Source: Chloroflexota bacterium
Lineage (GTDB): Bacteria > Chloroflexota > Dehalococcoidia > Lucifugimonadales > JADFKI01
Assembly: GCA_022572805.1 (NCBI GenBank)
Contig: JACZVF010000005.1
Coordinates: 1-32,067 of the forward strand
Reading direction: 5' to 3'
Length of the DNA: 32,067 bases
Both the position numbers and the translations under genes were made by a program. Below the pieces are notes generated by a model, which saw nothing but the letters and a program-made list of their open reading frames with translations, did not search any database and was not told the DNA's origin. Of this stretch, positions 10,494-19,069 are shown piece after piece (position 1 is the stretch's first letter; the number at the start of each line of letters is the position of its first letter).

Positions 10494-11603
10494 GTGTCAA
10501 ACCTGAGAACCCCTGGGCCGATTCCAGTCCCGGACGATATCCTGGAAAATATGTCCCGGCAGATGATCAATCATCGAGGCCCGGAATTCAAAGACATCCT
10601 GTATCGGACAACGGAGGGCGTTAAGAGGGTATTCGAGACGAAAAACGACGTCTTTATCATGACATCGTCAGGCACCGGCGCGATGGAGGCGGCGGTCGTC
10701 AACACCCTTTCGCCTGGCGATAAGGTCGTAAACGTGAGTGTAGGCGTATTCGGAGCGCGATTCGGGGAGATCGCCAGTGTGTTCGGCGCCGACGTTGTGC
10801 ATCTGGATTTTCCCTACGGCACTATTGTGGACCCGGATAAACTCAAGGATTTGCTCAACGACCAGCCCGACATAAAAGCGGTGCTGGTTACCCATAATGA
10901 GACCTCAACCGGGGTGACCAACGACCTGCAAGCCATCACCGCGGTCGCCAAAACCGAGTTCGGCAAACTGGTGCTGGTGGACGGCATCAGCAGCGTCTGC
11001 TCCATACCGCTCAGCACCGACGCATGGGGATGCGACGTGGTGGCCACGGCATCCCAGAAGGGTTGGATGCTGCCACCTGGCCTGGCATTCATAAGCTTTA
11101 GCGAAGACGCCTGGAAGGCCCACGCCGAGGCCAAAATGCCCAGGTTTTACTTCGACATGTCGGCTTACAAGCACTACTTCGAGATCGGCCAGCCGCCCTA
11201 CACACCGGCCATATCGGTTATGTTCGCGCTGGACCTGGCGCTGCAAAAAATCGAGGCCGAGGGCATGGGCAGCGTGTTCGAACGTCACGCCGGCATAGGC
11301 CAGATGACGCGGGATGGCGTCAAGAAACTCGGCCTATCCCTGTTCCCGCAGCACGAGAGCTTCGCCTCCAACACGGTCACGGCCATTACCGTGCCGGAGG
11401 GCGTCGAGGCGTCCAAGCTGCTGGGAATTCTGCGGGCAGAGCATGACGTAGTGTTATCCGGCGGTCAGCAGTCCCTTAACGGCAAGATCTTCCGCATAGG
11501 CCATCTGGGCCATACCACCGCCGACGAGATTCAAGAGGTCTTGGACGCGTTGGCTGTGGCCTTGCCAAAGGTGGGCTTCAGCCCATCCAGGGTAGAGGCG
11601 TAG
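10494..11603 (+). CDS. Class V PLP-dependent aminotransferase (alanine-glyoxylate / serine-pyruvate aminotransferase-like)
   Basis: LRTPGPIPVPDDILENMSRQMINHRGPEFKDI, FIMTSSGTGAMEAAVVN, LVDGISSVCSIPLSTDAWGCDVVATASQKGWMLPPGLAF (PLP-lysine region). Likely GTG start at 10494 with gaggag at 10483-10488; the longest ORF start at 10326 is upstream of this. Confidence 0.88.
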   Translation: MSNLRTPGPIPVPDDILENMSRQMINHRGPEFKDILYRTTEGVKRVFETKNDVFIMTSSGTGAMEAAVVNTLSPGDKVVNVSVGVFGARFGEIASVFGADVVHLDFPYGTIVDPDKLKDLLNDQPDIKAVLVTHNETSTGVTNDLQAITAVAKTEFGKLVLVDGISSVCSIPLSTDAWGCDVVATASQKGWMLPPGLAFISFSEDAWKAHAEAKMPRFYFDMSAYKHYFEIGQPPYTPAISVMFALDLALQKIEAEGMGSVFERHAGIGQMTRDGVKKLGLSLFPQHESFASNTVTAITVPEGVEASKLLGILRAEHDVVLSGGQQSLNGKIFRIGHLGHTTADEIQEVLDALAVALPKVGFSPSRVEA

Positions 11604-11737
11604 CGCTCATCCGCAAAGACCGTTCGTGATTGGCTACAGGTTCCAGGCGCTGAACATCCGGGCAGACGACCAGTACCTGGTTGCAGAAGTCTTAATACGT
11701 CCCATCCGCCACCCTGGGAAGGTGTGTTAGAGGCCAG

Positions 11738-11879
11738 GTAACCATCTCAAAAAGGCGGACGCCTTGTTCCCGCCCACCTACTCTGGGGGCACTTGTTCCT
11801 GGGGCACATCCCCCAGGCCCTCTGTCAGAGGGGGAAAGCCCTCTCTGGACTCCCCACGACGATTTTGAGATAGTGACTA
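11738..11879 (+). mobile_element. MITE-like element copy 1 (non-coding, terminal inverted repeats)
   Basis: gtaaccatctcaaaa ... ttttgagatagtgac termini are inverted repeats (13/15). The whole ~141 bp aligns with the reverse complement of 18862..19001. Confidence 0.7.
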
Positions 11880-11969
11880 AGCACTAGTCCCAGACCTCGT
11901 ACGCACTCCGCCTACCATGAAAGTTGACCAAGCGGATGGTGGACAAACGTTGCGTTTTGTCCATATAAC

Positions 11970-12476
11970 ATGGGCACCATGAATATGCCTGAGTTTCCCC
12001 ATGAGTTTTCCCCTGAATATCATAAGTCACCCAAGGTCCCGGAAATGCAAAAAGCCATTTCCCGGCTGCGCATGCTTCTGGCCTCCATCAAGGGCAAAGA
12101 GGATGAGCTAGACTCGCTGGTGACGCAATTCGAGCGACAGTTGGAGAGGGCGCCTCGGCACGCCGTCCACGGCGGCAATCCGCTGGAAAACACCCTGAGC
12201 ATTATGGGAGAGATTCAAGAGCGTCTCGATGGAGCGGCCAGCGCTCGGTCGCACCTGAACACGATACGAAGGCAGGCGGAAAACGAGCTGGTGGCCTTGA
12301 ACATCACGGGCAGAATTAACGAAGCCAGGCACGAGCTGTCGGTGTTGAAAGCAGATAGCCAAATCGGTCAAGACGTGGACCTGAGGCGAATCGACGAGCT
12401 GGAGCGGCTTATCGCAGAGGCCAGCAACCGTGCCGCCAAGGCCATCACCGGTGAGTTCGACGTGCCTGAGCTTTAA
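11970..12476 (+). CDS. Hypothetical protein, predicted coiled-coil
   Basis: 168 aa ORF rich in Glu/Lys/Arg/Leu heptads (MQKAISRLRMLLASIKGKEDELDSLVTQFERQLERA; EARHELSVLKADSQIGQDVDLRRIDELERLIAEASNRAA). Followed directly by a hairpin terminator. Confidence 0.65.
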   Translation: MGTMNMPEFPHEFSPEYHKSPKVPEMQKAISRLRMLLASIKGKEDELDSLVTQFERQLERAPRHAVHGGNPLENTLSIMGEIQERLDGAASARSHLNTIRRQAENELVALNITGRINEARHELSVLKADSQIGQDVDLRRIDELERLIAEASNRAAKAITGEFDVPEL

Positions 12477-12502
12477 ACAAAGGCTATAGTCGGGGTAGCC
12501 GC

Positions 12503-12535
12503 AGGGCCGGCAAAGTTTGTCGGCCCCGTTATTTA
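12503..12535 (+). terminator. Rho-independent-like terminator after 11970..12476
   Basis: gggccggcaaa-gt-ttgtcggccc hairpin (one internal G-T) followed by cgttatttattt. Confidence 0.65.
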
Positions 12536-12556
12536 TTTGCGGTGATGTGGCCTTGG

Positions 12557-14422
12557 TTAGGCAGGAGACGGACTGGTTGCGGTCTGCGGTGCATCGGGCC
12601 CTGGCCCGTCGTCGGCCCCCAGGATCTGCCGAATTTCGTCACTCTCTACAGTCTCGATGGTCAGCAGCCGGTTGGCCAGGGCCGCTAACCGGGCGCTGTG
12701 GTCTGTCAGCACCTTCGTCGCCGCATCATAGGCCGATTCCACCAGCGTGTGGACTTCTTCGTCGATATCCTGAGCTACTTTGTCGCTGTAGTCTCGCTGT
12801 TCAGTGATTTCTCGGCCGAGAAAAACCATCTCCTCGCGTTTGCCAAACGTCCTGGGGCCTAGCTTTTCGCTCATTCCGTAGCGTGTCACCATTGATCGGG
12901 CGATGTTGGTGGCCTGCTCCAGGTCGTCGCTGGCACCGGTCGTTATGTCGTCGAAGGTGAGTTGCTCGGCCACACGTCCGCCCATGGCTGCAGCCATCGT
13001 GTCCTCGAACTGGGCCGTCGTCCACAGGTGCCTGTCCTCTTCGGGCAGGTAGCGTGTGTGCCCCGCCGAGTGTCCCCGGGCCACTATGGTCACTTTGAAC
13101 GGCATGTCGGCGTTTGGCAGCACGAACGCCACCAGGGCGTGGCCCGCCTCGTGGAAAGCCGTAATACGCTTTTCGCGCTCGGTGACGACCTTGCTCTTGC
13201 GGGCCGGGCCTGCGACAACCCGGTCGATTGACTCGGCGAACTCGTCAAACGTTATCACGGTCTTTTTTCTGCGGGCCGCCAGGATTGCCGACTCGTTGAC
13301 CAGGTTGGCCAGGTCCGCGCCGCTGAAGCCCATGGTCTGCTTGGCGACCTTCTCCAAGTCCACATCGTCGGCCAGGGGCTTGCCCTTCGAATGGACCTTA
13401 AGAATCTGCTCTCGCCCGCGAACGTCCGGGTTATCCAACGTCACGCGCCGGTCGAAACGGCCGGGCCGAAGCAGCGCCGGATCCAGGATATCCACTCTGT
13501 TGGTTGCCGCGAGGACAATGACGTTGGTGCTCACGTCGAAGCCGTCCATTTCCACCAGGATCTGGTTCAACGTCTGCTCCCGCTCATCGTGACCACCGCC
13601 TAAGCCTGCGCCGCGCCGCCTGCCAACGGCGTCGATCTCGTCCACGAATATAATGCACGGGGAGTTGCGTTTGGCCTGGTCGAACAGGTCCCGCACTCGG
13701 GATGCGCCCACGCCCACGAACATTTCCACGAATTCGGAGCCTGATATGGAGAAGAAGGGGACCTCTGCCTCACCGGCAACGGCGCGGGCAAGCAGAGTTT
13801 TGCCGGTGCCTGGAGGTCCCACCAGCAGGATGCCCTTGGGAATTTTCGCACCCAGGCTCGTGAATCGCTCAGGGAACTTCAGGAACTCGACGACCTCTTC
13901 CAGCTCTTCCTTGGCCTCCTCCACGCCGGCCACGTCGGAGAAGCTTACCGAGGGGCTGTTGCCCACGAACATGCGGGCCCTGCTGCGGCCGAAGCTGAAT
14001 GTCTGGTTGCTGTTGCCCTGGGCCTGCCGCATCATGAACAGCAGCACGGCGCCAAAGAAGATAAGCGGCAGGAAATTAATCAACAGGCCGAATAGGCCGC
14101 CCAGACCGCTCGCACCCTTGACCGCCACCTGCACGTCGGATGCCAGCGGGTCTATGCCGGCTTCCTCCAGTATCTCCACCATTGACGCGCCATCCTCTTT
14201 TCGAGAGGTAAAGTTTTCGCCGGACGTGGTGAAAATGTCCAGATTGCTACCCCTGACCTCGATCCTATCCACATCTCCCCTGGCCGTCATGATGATGACC
14301 TCGCTTATGGGGATCTGCTGGGAGCCGCCAAGTGGGTTCGAGAACAGCGTAAAGAAGATGGCGAGCACAGCCACGACGATCAGCAGGTATATAATGCCAT
14401 TCCGCATTAATCGGGAGTTCAT
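12557..14422 (-). CDS. ftsH: ATP-dependent zinc metalloprotease FtsH
   Basis: N-terminal TMs, Walker [14 protein letters not shown], Walker [15 protein letters not shown] region [20 protein letters not shown], zinc motif HEAGH. Confidence 0.98.
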   Translation of the reverse strand: MNSRLMRNGIIYLLIVVAVLAIFFTLFSNPLGGSQQIPISEVIIMTARGDVDRIEVRGSNLDIFTTSGENFTSRKEDGASMVEILEEAGIDPLASDVQVAVKGASGLGGLFGLLINFLPLIFFGAVLLFMMRQAQGNSNQTFSFGRSRARMFVGNSPSVSFSDVAGVEEAKEELEEVVEFLKFPERFTSLGAKIPKGILLVGPPGTGKTLLARAVAGEAEVPFFSISGSEFVEMFVGVGASRVRDLFDQAKRNSPCIIFVDEIDAVGRRRGAGLGGGHDEREQTLNQILVEMDGFDVSTNVIVLAATNRVDILDPALLRPGRFDRRVTLDNPDVRGREQILKVHSKGKPLADDVDLEKVAKQTMGFSGADLANLVNESAILAARRKKTVITFDEFAESIDRVVAGPARKSKVVTEREKRITAFHEAGHALVAFVLPNADMPFKVTIVARGHSAGHTRYLPEEDRHLWTTAQFEDTMAAAMGGRVAEQLTFDDITTGASDDLEQATNIARSMVTRYGMSEKLGPRTFGKREEMVFLGREITEQRDYSDKVAQDIDEEVHTLVESAYDAATKVLTDHSARLAALANRLLTIETVESDEIRQILGADDGPGPDAPQTATSPSPA

Positions 14423-14936
14423 GCCACCTCCAAAGATTTCCCGCCTTCCCGGTGACGATGTAGGGACGAAAGGCGTGAAATCCTGACTATATTACAATAC
14501 GCGGAAGTTCAACGTAAAGTTTCGGACACATAATTTGCATACACACGACACCCAGCATGTAAACACGAACCTGCGTTTGCTGTGTCTATTGGCTGCTGCC
14601 ATGCGACTTCCATGGGAATTAGCCAACCAACTTCAGCACGCCGACGCCGGCGGATATGGAGGCCAACACGTTGGGTTATTCTCAGGCCCCGCCGTACGTT
14701 GTGAGGAGATGAAAGACCCTTTTCCCGCCCGTGGTCTTGTCGTCATCCCGATGCTGAAAGAGTCTGTCACACTGGATGCGGTTATGGCCGTCGAAGCGCT
14801 GGAAGAGGCCGGCGAAAGCGGAGCCTTCAAGCGGCCCTCCCAGGTCCGTCTCTTTGAAGTCGCCCCTGACGTCACGTGTTACAATCGGGCCAGTGAACGA
14901 ATCGAACCGCCGGTGACGGCGGTGGGCGGCTCATTA

Positions 14937-15608
14937 ATGGGACCTGTGCACATCTCGAAAACTGAATCTGAAGAAAACGACTGGCTGGATTACCTCGAAG
15001 CGGAGGGCATAGAGGTAATCCTCGTGGAGCGGCCCGAGGATTTGGACTCTCTCACCTCTGAGGAAGCGCCAAACATCGCCCTCTTGGATATGGCAGTGCT
15101 TGGTGCTGCGGATGTGCGGGAGTGCGTGGAAAGGTGTTCTCGTCTGAGGATTCCAACAATCGCGCTGGTACCCAGGAACCTGGTGTCGGCCTTGGATATT
15201 CGTATCGATCTGGATGACTTCGTATCCAGTCCGCCGGACGCGAACGAGCTGTTGACCCGCGTAAAGCAGGTGCTGTGGCGCAATCGGTCGGAGGAGGGCG
15301 ACGACATCATCCGGGTCGCGGACCTGGTCATAAATCCGTCCACTTACGAGGTCACCCTGCGGGGCCGGCGTGTCACGCTGCGCTTTAAGGAATACGAGTT
15401 GCTACGGCTTCTGGCCAGCAACCCGGGCCGCGTCTACACCAGGGACGCGCTGCTGAGTACCATCTGGGGATACGACTACTTTGGCGGCACCCGCACCGTA
15501 GACGTGCATATCCGCCGCCTGCGCAGCAAGATCGAGGACGCCGAGCATCCGTACATCGAGACCATATGGAACGTGGGCTACCGGTTCCGGAACGTCTCCG
15601 GCGCATAG
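14937..15608 (+). CDS. OmpR/PhoB-type winged-helix response-regulator-like protein with degenerate receiver
   Basis: C-terminal wHTH: RVADLVINPSTYEVTLRGRRVTLRFKEYELLRLLASNPGRVYTRDALLSTIWGYDYFGGTRTVDVHIRRLRSKIE...VGYRFR. The N-terminal part resembles a receiver (VILVERPEDL...IALLDMAVLG...TIALVPRN). The longest ORF (14535) probably over-extends; ATG 14937 is proposed. Confidence 0.8.
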   Translation: MGPVHISKTESEENDWLDYLEAEGIEVILVERPEDLDSLTSEEAPNIALLDMAVLGAADVRECVERCSRLRIPTIALVPRNLVSALDIRIDLDDFVSSPPDANELLTRVKQVLWRNRSEEGDDIIRVADLVINPSTYEVTLRGRRVTLRFKEYELLRLLASNPGRVYTRDALLSTIWGYDYFGGTRTVDVHIRRLRSKIEDAEHPYIETIWNVGYRFRNVSGA

Positions 15609-15741
15609 CCTCCCCCGACCCCTCGCGCGGCCGTCATCCTACGCGAACGACTTCCGAGTGGCTCTGTGATATATTGGGCCGCAAGCTTCGCAATAAAGTC
15701 CACAGGCGCCCTGAGTAAGTCGCTATCTAGGAGTAGAGAAA

Positions 15742-16650
15742 ATGGCCCAAGAACGTGTCGTTTACATGAATGGCGAAATCATCCCTGAGAGTGAGGCCAG
15801 GTTACCCATTCGGGACAGAGGCTTTGTTTATGGCGACGCCGTGTTCGACACCACCCGCACCTTCGGCCACAGGATCTTTAAGCTGGACGACCACCTGGAC
15901 AGGTTCTTCCTTTCGCTCAAATACATACGGCTGGAATCGCCTTTGACCAAGCAGCAGTTCCGGGACATCACTATGGATGTGCTGGAGGCGAACCTGAAAC
16001 TTATTGATGCCGGTGACGACTACTGGGTGACGCAGCGCGTCACCCGAGGCGTGCCCACCGGCGACGAGCCTCCCCAGCCTTCAACCATCGTCGAATGCAC
16101 GCCGTTGCCCTTCCAACAGCGGGCCAAGTACTACCGCGACGGCATGCCTGTGGTGGTGCCCTCGGTGCGCCGAACGCCTCCGGAGGCCGTAAGCCCCCGT
16201 GCCAAGATGCACCAGTACATCAACCTGATGTTGGCCGACCAGGAGGTCAAGTCCCAGAACCCCGATGCCTGGCCCATAGTCCTGGATATGAACGGCAACC
16301 TGTGCGAGGGTCCCGGCAGCAATATTTTCATAGTCAAGGACGGCGCAGTCGTGACGCCGAGAGAGCAGTACGTCCTGGCCGGCATCAGCCGCGAAACTGC
16401 CATCGAACTGGCCCACGAGCTAAACATCGAGGTCCGTGAGGTCGATATCGATCTGTACGACGCCTACACGGCGGACGAGGCCTTCGTGACCTCCACCAGC
16501 TTCTGCATATGCCCCGTCGCCTCGTTCAATGGTAACCCCATGACGAATCCCAGCGTGCCCGGTCCGGTCACCGACAGGCTTATGAAGGCGTACAGCGGCC
16601 TGGTTGGCATCGACATCGCAGGTCAGTACCTGTCTCGCCTCATCGTGTAG
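15742..16650 (+). CDS. ilvE: Class IV PLP aminotransferase (branched-chain amino acid aminotransferase-like)
   Basis: VYMNGEIIPESEARLPIRDRGFVYGDAVFDTTRTF, Lys region SPRAKMHQYINLMLADQE, CEGPGSNIFIVKDG, GISRETAIELA, DEAFVTSTSFCICPV. Confidence 0.82.
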   Translation: MAQERVVYMNGEIIPESEARLPIRDRGFVYGDAVFDTTRTFGHRIFKLDDHLDRFFLSLKYIRLESPLTKQQFRDITMDVLEANLKLIDAGDDYWVTQRVTRGVPTGDEPPQPSTIVECTPLPFQQRAKYYRDGMPVVVPSVRRTPPEAVSPRAKMHQYINLMLADQEVKSQNPDAWPIVLDMNGNLCEGPGSNIFIVKDGAVVTPREQYVLAGISRETAIELAHELNIEVREVDIDLYDAYTADEAFVTSTSFCICPVASFNGNPMTNPSVPGPVTDRLMKAYSGLVGIDIAGQYLSRLIV

Positions 16651-16743
16651 ATGGCCTTTGACGCCCTCCCGGAGCGCCTAATATAATGGACCTGGACCGC
16701 TTGGTAGGCGATGATGTCGGCATCTACGGGAAGTGAGGTCTGG

Positions 16744-17754
16744 ATGGCCACGGCGAAAAAGGGCAAGGTGCGGGAAGCGCCCACCAAACTGGACTCCGAG
16801 ACACTGCTGGATATGTACCGTCAGATGGTGCTGTCGCGCACCCTGGATGAGCGCATCTGGATGCTGAATCGGCAGGGCAAGGCGGCGATCGTGGCGTCCT
16901 CCCAGGGCCACGAAGCAGGCCAGATCGGCAGCGCGTATGCCCTGGAGCGCGGCAAGGACCAGTTCTACATCTACTATCGGGACCTGGCCGTTATGCTAAC
17001 GCTGGGCATGACACCCAAAGAGATATTGCTGGGATTTATGGCTAAAGAAGGGGAGCCGCTCAGCGGAGCAAGGCAGTTTCCGACCCACGGCGCCTATCCG
17101 GAATTGGGTCTGATTAATCTGTCCAACGTTATCGCCACCCATCTGCCTCAGGCAGTGGGGGCGGCGCTGGCAGCCAAGATGAAGGGCGAGGACTACATCG
17201 TCATCGTCTACTTCGGAGATGGGGCCGCCAGCGCCGGCGACACCCACGAGGCGCTGAACTTCGCCTCCATTCACAAGCTCCCGGTGATCTTCTTCTGCGA
17301 GAACAACAGGTACGCCACCTCTGTGCCGCTTCACAAGCAGATGGCGGCGGAGAGCATTGCAAGCCGCGCCGAGGGCTACGCCATGCCGGGAATATCCGTC
17401 GACGGCATTGATGTCGTCGCGGTGTATGAGGCCGTGTCCGAAGCGGCCAGGCGAGCCAGGAGCGGCATGGGGCCGACGCTAATCGAGGCCATGGTTGAGC
17501 GCCACCTGCCCCACACCAGCGACGATGATGACTCCGTTTACAGGTCCAAAGAGGAGATCGAGGAGGCGAAGAGGCGAGACCCGCTCAAGGCTCTGGGCGA
17601 CTCCCTGACGTCGATGGGTGTCTTGGGCGCCGATACCGATAAGCAGTACCACGACGAGGCCAGGCTCATCGTGAACGAGGCTACCGATTTCGCGGAGGCC
17701 GCGCCATACGTTGACCCTTCCGACTTCATGGACCACGTGACTCTTGAGTCGTAA
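16744..17754 (+). CDS. Thiamine-dependent 2-oxoacid dehydrogenase E1 alpha subunit (branched-chain type likely)
   Basis: TPP motif GDGAASAGDTHEALNFASIHKLPVIFFCENN; SSQGHEAGQIGSAYAL, YYRDLAVMLTLGMTPKEILL. The ATG at 16744 is preferred over the ORF start at 16711. Confidence 0.9.
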   Translation: MATAKKGKVREAPTKLDSETLLDMYRQMVLSRTLDERIWMLNRQGKAAIVASSQGHEAGQIGSAYALERGKDQFYIYYRDLAVMLTLGMTPKEILLGFMAKEGEPLSGARQFPTHGAYPELGLINLSNVIATHLPQAVGAALAAKMKGEDYIVIVYFGDGAASAGDTHEALNFASIHKLPVIFFCENNRYATSVPLHKQMAAESIASRAEGYAMPGISVDGIDVVAVYEAVSEAARRARSGMGPTLIEAMVERHLPHTSDDDDSVYRSKEEIEEAKRRDPLKALGDSLTSMGVLGADTDKQYHDEARLIVNEATDFAEAAPYVDPSDFMDHVTLES

Positions 17755-17850
17755 ATCCATTCCTACCTATCAGAACGCACATGGTGATCACCAGGCCATG
17801 TCCCCGTTGCCGGCGATTGGCGATATCGAAGGACCTGTTGGAGGGACATC

Positions 17851-18834
17851 ATAGCCGTTAAGAATGTTCTTGAGGCCGTGCACGACGCCATGCAGGAGGA
17901 GATGCGCCGCGACGAGCGAGTCTTCGTCATGGGCGAGGATGTGGGGCGCCGCGGAGGTGTCTTCCTGGCAACCAACGGCTTCCTCGACGAGTTTGGCGAG
18001 GACAGGGTGATGGACACGCCATTGGCGGAATCGTCTATCGCCGGCGTGGCGCTGGGCGCGGCCATGCACGGCATGCGGCCCATAGCCGAGATACAGTTCG
18101 GCGATTTTGTCTGGCCGGTCTTCAACCAGATCGTCGGCGAGGCTGCTCGCGTCCGGTACGGGACAAAGGGCAAACTCAGCGTGCCACTGGTGCTGCGCAC
18201 GCCTCATGGCGGCGGCGTTCGTGGGGCGCTGTACCACTCGCAGAGCATCGAGGCCTACTTTTACCACACCCCTGGGCTGAAGGTGATTGCCCCGGCGACG
18301 CCTTTCGATGCAAAGGGCCTGCTGAAAAGCGCCATCAGGGACGACGACCCCGTGATATTCCTGGAGCACAAGCGGACCTATCGCCTGGTGCAGGGCGAGG
18401 TGCCGGATGAGGAGTATACTCTTCCTATAGGCAAGGCCGACGTGAAGCGGCAGGGCTCAGACCTTACGGTAGTCACCTACGGACTGATGGTCCACCACTG
18501 CCTGGAAGCGGCTCAGGAGCTTGAGGAAGAGGGAATTAGTTGCGAGGTAGTGGATATCCGAACGCTGCGCCCTCTGGACAAGGACACGATTCTGGAGTCC
18601 GTAGCCAAGACGGGCAAGGCCCTGGTAGTCCATGAGGACAACAAGTTCGGAGGCGTGGGCGGTGAGATTGCCGCCACCATATCCGAGGAGGGCTTCGAGT
18701 TGCTGGACGGGCCGGTGACGCGATTGGCCGGACCTGAAGTCCCGGCCATGCCCTACAGCCCGCCGCTGGAGGACATGTACATGCTTAGCTCAGCAAAGAT
18801 TGCCGAGGCGATTCGTAAGTTGGCGGCATATTAG
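17851..18834 (+). CDS. 2-oxoacid dehydrogenase E1 beta subunit (transketolase-like)
   Basis: MGEDVGRRGGVFLAT, TPLAESSIAGVALGAAMHGMRPIAEIQF, KVIAPATPFDAKGLLKSAIRDDDPVIFLEHK. The canonical N-terminus (x)AVKNVLEAVHDAM begins at ATA 17851, preceded by ggaggg; the ORF track starts at GTG 17878. Confidence 0.9.
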   Translation: MAVKNVLEAVHDAMQEEMRRDERVFVMGEDVGRRGGVFLATNGFLDEFGEDRVMDTPLAESSIAGVALGAAMHGMRPIAEIQFGDFVWPVFNQIVGEAARVRYGTKGKLSVPLVLRTPHGGGVRGALYHSQSIEAYFYHTPGLKVIAPATPFDAKGLLKSAIRDDDPVIFLEHKRTYRLVQGEVPDEEYTLPIGKADVKRQGSDLTVVTYGLMVHHCLEAAQELEEEGISCEVVDIRTLRPLDKDTILESVAKTGKALVVHEDNKFGGVGGEIAATISEEGFELLDGPVTRLAGPEVPAMPYSPPLEDMYMLSSAKIAEAIRKLAAY

Positions 18835-18861
18835 ACCGCTGACAGGGATTTGCTACCTGCC

Positions 18862-19001
18862 TAGTCACTATCTAAAAATCGTCATGGGGCAGTCCAGAGG
18901 GGCTTTCGCCCTCTACCAGAGGACCGGGGGGATGTGCGCCCAAGAACAAGAGCCCCCAGGGTGGGTGGCAACAAGGCATCCGACTTTTTGAGATAGTTAC
19001 T
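18862..19001 (-). mobile_element. MITE-like element copy 2 (inverted relative to copy 1)
   Basis: tagtcactatctaaaaa ... ctttttgagatagttac. Its reverse complement aligns along its length with 11738..11879, including the conserved ends and the internal gggggc-ttgttc and ccctct...agaggg blocks. Confidence 0.7.
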
Positions 19002-19069
19002 TGGAGCGCCGCCAGCAGGGCAGAGAGGACAAGGCCATTTACTCCGGTAGGGTTTCCAGGGTTCACAAC

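Noticed and set aside
14535-14936. N-terminal extension of the response-regulator ORF
   Set aside because: Sequence before MGPVHISKTESEEN shows no receiver-like pattern; more likely 5' untranslated region, though a separate small ORF cannot be excluded.
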